From positions 496,001-560,000 of the forward strand of contig SWDT01000002.1 of assembly GCA_009193035.1 (NCBI GenBank): a stretch of DNA of 64,000 bases, read 5' to 3'. Every line of letters begins with the position of its first letter. The stretch's first letter is position 1. The DNA is from Halicephalobus mephisto. Lineage: Eukaryota > Nematoda > Chromadorea > Rhabditida > Panagrolaimidae. Both the position numbers and the translations under genes were made by a program. This document shows positions 58,863 to 64,000 of the stretch, piece after piece. The notes beneath the pieces were generated by a model, which saw nothing but the letters and a program-made list of their open reading frames with translations, did not search any database and had not been told where the DNA came from.

Positions 58863-60538
58863 CTAGAGTTCTTCTTTCTTTTCAGGCGGAAAATCTTCGC
58901 TCAAAAGCTCAAATTGAACCAGACCAAGACCAGTTTCAATCTCTTGTTCGATATTCTTAGCATAGGCTCGACATTGGACTTGAACGAGGCGGTTCTTTGG
59001 TAAAGACGTGAATTTGACCGCAGCCTAAAAAACTCCATATATAAACCAAAATTGCTCAAAAACCATACAATCGGCTGATGATAATTCTTCATAACAGCAT
59101 AAGGATAGAAACGACCGTCGATTCCTTCTGGTGGAACATATTCACGTTTCCCAATATATTCCCTATCAGGTTCATACTGAAATTCACTTATATTTAAACT
59201 ACCGAATATTACCACTCACAGTTCCATCACAACTAAATGCGATATTTCCCTTCTTATAACGACCAGCAACTTCCTGTGGGATATCCCCATCATAATCTTC
59301 TGGTTGCCATCCAATCAAGCGATTTAACGACAGAATAATGCATGGTTTCCCATTTTTGAAACCATAATCATTGTCTTTCGAGCATCCCGCTGCTTTAAAC
59401 GGTGCCAAATTGAATCTGCAAGCTTGCATTGTTGTTGAATTGTCCACTTTTCCGTCTTTAATGATATCAGAATTGCTTTCGCTTCCACTGCAAACACGAG
59501 TATCGGATATATTTCCATATTTTTCCAGGTAACTGTCAAGAACTTCAACATAATGAGAATACGAACTTGGATCTTGTATGTTGAATTTAATCAAGGTCGA
59601 TTCCGGATTTTCCTTCAACCACGGCTGATATCCCACACCTGTAACCAACTCAATCAATTGACCGGTCAAACTTCACTATTTGATCTCTCAAAAACTCCTA
59701 AGAAAACTAGTTTCCAAATTTGCAATTCGAACCACGCCTAATCAATAACGATCTATAAAATTGTACCTCCAGAGGTCATATTCTATTTTTGCATATAAAA
59801 CGGAAACAGAACCAGTTTCCCAGGCCATTAAAATGCATGTAATGCGTCAAAATAACAAACCCCGGTCCCTATTTAGATCTAAACAGAAATGACGGGTTAT
59901 TTTGGACACAATGAAGGAGCAAAAAGGTTAAAAATCGTTTAGACATTTGAGAGGTTTAACTCCGTCAGTGAAATTTTAAAAATTACTCACCAGGATTCAC
60001 GCCGATGATTGTTCCTTTTCCATAATAACGTGGCAATTCACGATCAATTGTTGACAGGAAAATATTCAGGCACAAAAGCCAAAAACCTGCCAAACAAGAA
60101 TAAAAAATAACGTAAAATACGAAAATCTGGACCCAAGATTTCGCAGTTCTTCCAAGACATGTACCTTCTTGTTTGTTGAATAAAAATTGTGCAAATGTTC
60201 GTTCTTTTGGTGGTCCAGATTTCTTTCCATTTGCCATCAGCTAAAAGTGCAAAATTTAACGTAAAAATAATTTTTAAAAACTAAACGTGAAAATTGTTCC
60301 AAAAAACGTAACTTTATATAAAACATATTTTAAAAAATTAAGTTTTATATAAAAAACGTTTTTTAAAAATTAAATTTTACATAAAAAATGTCTTTTAAAA
60401 ACTAAGTTTTATATAAAAAATGTCTTTAAAAATTAAATTTTAAATAAAAAATGTTTTTTAATAATTAAGTTTTATATGAAAATTCGAACTTACAGAATTA
60501 CTCTCTTCTGGTTGATATCTACTACCACCTTTGCCCAT
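58863..60538 (-). CDS. nkb-1: Na+/K+-ATPase beta subunit
   Basis: Glycosylated type II partner of the sodium pump at the plasma membrane, needed for alpha-subunit folding and export. Exons 60538-60494, 60240-59991, 59638-59220, 59176-59069 and 59024-58863 join in phase to 327 residues. The cytoplasmic N-terminus has [21 protein letters not shown], then one membrane helix ([20 protein letters not shown]), then the ectodomain with [24 protein letters not shown] and CRAYAKNI. NxS/T sites (YGNIS, DNSTT) are present. A second in-frame ATG opens exon 2 (LMANGKKSG), so two N-terminal forms differing by 16 residues are possible. Beta-subunit identity is firm; paralogue number is a guess. Confidence 0.92.
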
Positions 60539-60539
60539 G

Positions 60540-60860
60540 TTTAATCAGCAAATTTCAGCCTCAAAAGTCGTTGGCCGCAAAACAATACAAAATTCAAAAA
60601 AAATCAGAAATGATCGAGATTAGCGTCGGATCTTTGAGCTAATGGCACTAGAGAAAGAGCTTAGGATGAAGGATTCTGAATTGCACTAGCGGTCTTCGTC
60701 CTGCCGCTATTTCTCGACCCGCTCGCGCTTCTGTTACCTACAAGTGTCCATATATAAAAATATTTTAAAAACGCGGTAAAATTGAAAAATAAACCGAAAT
60801 TTTCCTCGGAAAAAACCTTCGAGAATTTGAGCAAGTTCAACACGGGAAAATGAAGGATTA
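60540..60860 (-). promoter_or_regulatory. Upstream region of the Na,K-ATPase beta gene, possible non-coding first exon
   Basis: Between 60660 and 60745 a GC-rich block (minus-strand GTAACAGAAGCGCGAGCGGG) follows a CACTTGTAG acceptor-like string and ends near GAAGACCGCTAGTGC. It has no long frame of its own. It may be an untranslated first exon or a promoter element of the beta-subunit gene. Confidence 0.3.
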
Positions 60861-60884
60861 AAACGGTTAAAACAATGAATTTTT

Positions 60885-61140
60885 TAAATGTTTATTGATG
60901 GAGAGTTCACAGAAAAATGAGTACAAATGGGAGAAAGCGTTCTAGGCAAATAAAGTAGGAAAGACAGTTTGCGAAAAGCTGCTGCTGGGAACCAGGGACA
61001 GAAGCTGTTGCTTTCCGCAGAAGACGGGCCTGAAAGCAAATTAAGCGACGAGCACGACCCCGAGAGAAACAAACACGTAGACCTAACAGAAACCGAAATA
61101 AAAGGAGACGTATGCCCATAATTGAGGAACACGATTAAAC
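60885..61140 (-). other. Possible short minus-strand gene
   Basis: A compact unique block ends in CATCAATAAACATTT (AATAAA on the minus strand near 60895), preceded by a CT-rich GC-balanced stretch. ATG 61119 opens a 70-codon frame. A TTTGCTTTCAG acceptor and a GTTAGG donor would remove about 50 bp and leave a peptide of about 38 residues. Neither product resembles a family I know. It could equally be a non-coding transcript. Confidence 0.3.
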
Positions 61141-61194
61141 AAGTATTAACCAGTAAAGACCACGATCAAACAACAATCAAGAAAAAGCACAAGT

Positions 61195-62300
61195 ATTCGG
61201 GAACGAGATTACGTAGTAAGGAAAGTTTACAATTAAAAAACAACCGAATATTGCGTGGTGGGACCGCAACTCGAAAAATCCCCCTAAAAAATAACTTTCA
61301 TATAAAAATCCTGAAAATTACCACAAATAGCACTTAAATAAGCAATGAGTAAGAAATAATCCAAAGTATAGCCATTTCGCTGCGGGACCACAACTTGGAA
61401 AATCTTCAAAAAAATTTTCATATAAAAATCCTAAAAAATATTAGATTGTCTATAAATAGCAAACGATGAAACTAGTAATCAAGGAAGTAATAAAGTATTG
61501 CGCGGCGGGACCACTACTAGGAATGTGTTTTGAAAGGAGGGACAATGGAATAATCGAAAAGACGCAGGTCCTGCCGCGAGCGATCTTTTGTCTGTTCTTC
61601 GACAACGAACATGGTTGCTGGCCATTTAAGTCACTAGGAACCAGGTTTATGACCGAAAAAAAAGGAAATCAGACATCGCACATAAGAACCAATGTTTGAC
61701 ATATGCCCTCAGAGAACGTTAAATTACAACTGCGAAATCGAAAGCTGTGGTCCTGCCACGAAATGTGCCTGATGTTTTCCTTTAATTATGAGTTTCATTA
61801 GCAATCCTAAAAGTGGTTATTTATCAACTCATTACTAATGAAATAAATCAATTATTTTTCGCGGCAGGACCAACATTTGAAATTTTAGAAATCCTGCTCC
61901 CATCGCGAAAATTTTCTATAATTATTTTTACAATTCTAGAGATATTTATTAATTAAATTTTAGGTAAAGAATAATTTAAATATTTTCGCGGCGGGACCAA
62001 CATTTGGGATTTTTAAAATTCTGGTCCCATCGCGAAAATTTTCATAATCATTTTAACAATTCTAAAAATATCTACTAAATTTTAGGTAAAGAATAATTTA
62101 AATATTTTCGTGGCGGGACCAATATTTAGGATTTTAGAAACCCTGGTCCTGTCACGAAGTAGTTTTAATTTCACTTTATATAATTATTTTAACTAATGAT
62201 CCTAAAAATATCTGCTGACTAAACCTTCGAACAGAACATGTATCAAGTATTTTTCGCGACGGGATTATTGTTTGTAATTTTCTTAGACAATAAAAAACAA
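61195..62300. repeat. Hairpin repeats TTCGCGGCGGGACCA...TGGTCCCATCGCGAA, about 120-bp spacing
   Basis: At least eight copies or half copies, at about 61250, 61380, 61500, 61570, 61745, 61857, 61985, 62108 and 62255. The best are 50-bp inverted repeats with 14-15-bp arms and a 20-bp loop, separated by 70 bp of AT-rich filler. Confidence 0.8.
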
Positions 62301-62639
62301 AAACGGAACAACGATCTCGTCGTTCGCAATGCTTGATTCATTTTTTTACAACAAATATTCGTTTTTTAAACATATTTGATATTTTTCGACATAACAATGG
62401 CTCTATCAATAGTTTTTTCCTTGCAGAAGTGGCTCGGGCCGGTTTGCTGTCCTGCTTCCAAGTAGTCGAGCCGTCCGATAGGCCTCGACTGGTGCCGGCG
62501 GGGATGTTGAATAATTGTGGCGAGTCCAATTGATGGCACAGCCATTTAAAACTATTTTTAAAGAAAATTTTTGAAAATTGAAAAAATAAAAAAACGTGAA
62601 AAAACTACATATTTCGAAATAAGATAAGATAACAATAAA

Positions 62640-63430
62640 TTTTTCTTTGAGAAAATTTCGTGTCAAGACCGCAGATAAAGAAATAGGATTAAGATTAGGG
62701 TACACAATAGGGGCTGTTGTTTGGAGAATAAAGATAAGGAAAAATAAGATTACAGTACGTAAGAGAGATTTTTGTTTCTTTCGCGTCGGGACCGAAAATA
62801 AATTTAGGACTTTTAATAAATTGTTTCTTTCGTGCCGAGACCAGGAATGGAAAAAAGCCTAAATCACATTGTAGAAGGTTTTGCATTTTCGTGTCAAGAC
62901 CAAGAACGAAAACAACCGATTCAGAACATGTAGCGGGAAGTTTAATGTTTTCGTGTCAAGACCGGAAACGAGAAAAATCGATTTAGGATACGTGGTAAAT
63001 TGTTTTAAATTCTTATATCAGGACTAGGAATGAGAAAAATAATCCTAGGCTAAATTGTGGGATTTTCTGGATTTTCGTGTCGAGACCAGAAATGAGAAAA
63101 ATCGATTTAGGATACGTAGTAAATTATTTTTAATTTTTTTTACCAAGACTAGGAATGAGAAAAATTAATTTAGGATACTTGATAGGGTGTTCTACGTTTT
63201 CGTGTCGAGACCAGAAATGAGAAAAAATTGATTTAGAATACTTGATAAGATATTCTGGATTTTCGTGTCGAGACCAGAAGTGAAAAAATAAATCTAGGAT
63301 ACTTAGTAGGAAATCTTTGTTTTCGTGCCAGGACCGCTGATGTGTAAAAAGTGAAATAAAAATGCAAGTATAGAGTTTCCATTTTTCGCGTCGGGACCAA
63401 AGATAAAGCTTAAATGCATTCGGTTCGAGA
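62640..63430. repeat. About 62-bp array with TTTTCGTGTCGAGACCAGAA
   Basis: Twelve or so units, near 62659, 62780, 62831, 62890, 62952, 63077, 63200, 63262, 63325, 63389 and others. The core TCGTGTCGAGACC is followed by AGAAATGAGAAAAATCGATT and TAGGATACGTAGTAAATT. The same core appears singly elsewhere in the window, for example GTCTCAACACGAAAAATA at 46367. Confidence 0.85.
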
Positions 63431-63764
63431 GTCATTTGGAAGTTTTAAAGATTATAAAAATAAGATCAATTTTCACCAAAAATGCATCAACCAACTTGAA
63501 GCAAAAAAGACAAATGTGTCTAAAAAATAAGATCGGTTCAGAAAAACGAGACTAGTGTCTTTTGTGGAAAAGCGGGTTGTCTTGAAATGTCGCTTATTTT
63601 TTTTTTTCTAGACAGAGAAGACAACACTTTGCAATCGAAAGCGAATGCCGGTTTCTCTGACTGGGACTTGTCCAGTTGTTAAGCTAAAACAGCCGGACTA
63701 GTTCGATTTTGAGTAGGGCTATGCCACGGCCGACCAAACAACAACAAACAGCCCCACCCGGTTG

Positions 63765-63925
63765 CCTGGAAGACGGACAGACGGACGAACGAGAACGAAC
63801 TTTTGACGACATTTGCCAAGGAAAACGGACAGACGGACGGACAAGAACGAACTTTTGACGACATTGGCCAGGAAGGACGGACGGACGGACGAGGACGAAC
63901 TCTGACGACATTGGCCAGAGAAGAC
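63765..63925. repeat. GACGGACGGACGAACGAGAA minisatellite, three units
   Basis: GGACAGACGGACGGACAAGA followed by ACGAACTTTTGACGACATTG GCCAGG recurs three times with a period of 55-65 bp. GC content is the highest in the window. The long minus-strand frames here are by-products of the repeat. Flanks 63560-63760 and 63930-64000 show no gene. Confidence 0.85.
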
Positions 63926-64000
63926 CGAAAGGCCCCGTTGCTAAGAGGCAACCCCCAGACCCGAAATGACGCATTTTAAAAAATATATCTTTTTCGACGG

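Noticed and set aside
63935..63955. RFX X-box at GTTGCTAAGAGGCAAC
   Set aside because: The half-site spacing is four rather than one to three bases, and no ciliary gene is in view, so it is kept only as a weak finding.
63679..63974. Long minus-strand frames over the GACGGACGGA repeat
   Set aside because: They arise because the repeat lacks stop codons; there are no splice sites, family or codon signals.

Overview
The window looks like nuclear DNA of a Caenorhabditis-type nematode. Donors are mostly GTAAGTTT or GTGAGT, acceptors are TTTTCAG or TTTCTAG, and many introns are only 42-65 bp. Several start codons sit just behind an acceptor, as expected for spliced-leader trans-splicing, and closely spaced same-strand genes look like operons. 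The gene families (SOXB, insulin receptor substrate, Str/Srh-type chemoreceptor, HORMA axis protein, small C-type lectin-like protein, Na,K-ATPase beta) fit a rhabditid. Non-coding DNA is very AT-rich and packed with short tandem arrays. No rRNA gene, intact tRNA gene, CRISPR array or prokaryotic feature is visible.

Layout. 1-1650 (+): 3' part of a SOXB gene. 1651-6327: repeats, a tRNA-like SINE-type head and unexplained unique sequence. 6328-11381 (-): a likely operon, TMEM60-like > citramalyl-CoA lyase > eEF1B delta, with an FDXACB1-like rRNA-methyltransferase/FDX-ACB reading frame inside the long eEF1B intron. 11576-17969 (+): SKI2 helicase. 18000-21617 (-): insulin receptor substrate. 21879-23200 (+): DIM1/TXNL4A and MED21, a likely operon. 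23252-25937 (-): mitochondrial intermediate peptidase. 26571-27629 (-): eIF3f. 28249-34812 (+): type II membrane protein resembling only the N-terminal domain of M1 aminopeptidases, with an intronless chemoreceptor gene inside its first intron. 35319-37066 (+): coiled-coil protein. 37732-39283 (+): HORMA protein. 39518-40922 (+): C-type-lectin-like, probably GPI-anchored protein. 41025-44675 (-): degenerate Ras-like protein with a CaaX end. 44676-54740: a 10-kb gene-free block of tandem arrays. 54743-58007 (+): secreted PAN/TSP1 protein. 58863-60538 (-): Na,K-ATPase beta subunit. 60540-64000: repeat families and one possible short gene.

The most unusual observation is the FDXACB1-like frame at 7064-8071. 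It has no ATG of its own, starts exactly at a splice acceptor with an in-frame stop just before it, and joins in phase to the second eEF1B delta exon. The sequence therefore predicts one locus making either the translation exchange factor or a fusion of its N-terminal region to a methyltransferase/anticodon-binding-fold protein. Other points for follow-up are a Ras-like protein that has lost its P-loop but kept a CaaX box, two opposed 123-bp repeat arrays around its first exon, and 50-bp hairpin elements with paired arm changes near 62 kb.

Exon joins were worked out by hand from splice signals, reading phase and remembered family sequences. No database search was run. Gene symbols are orthology guesses unless stated.
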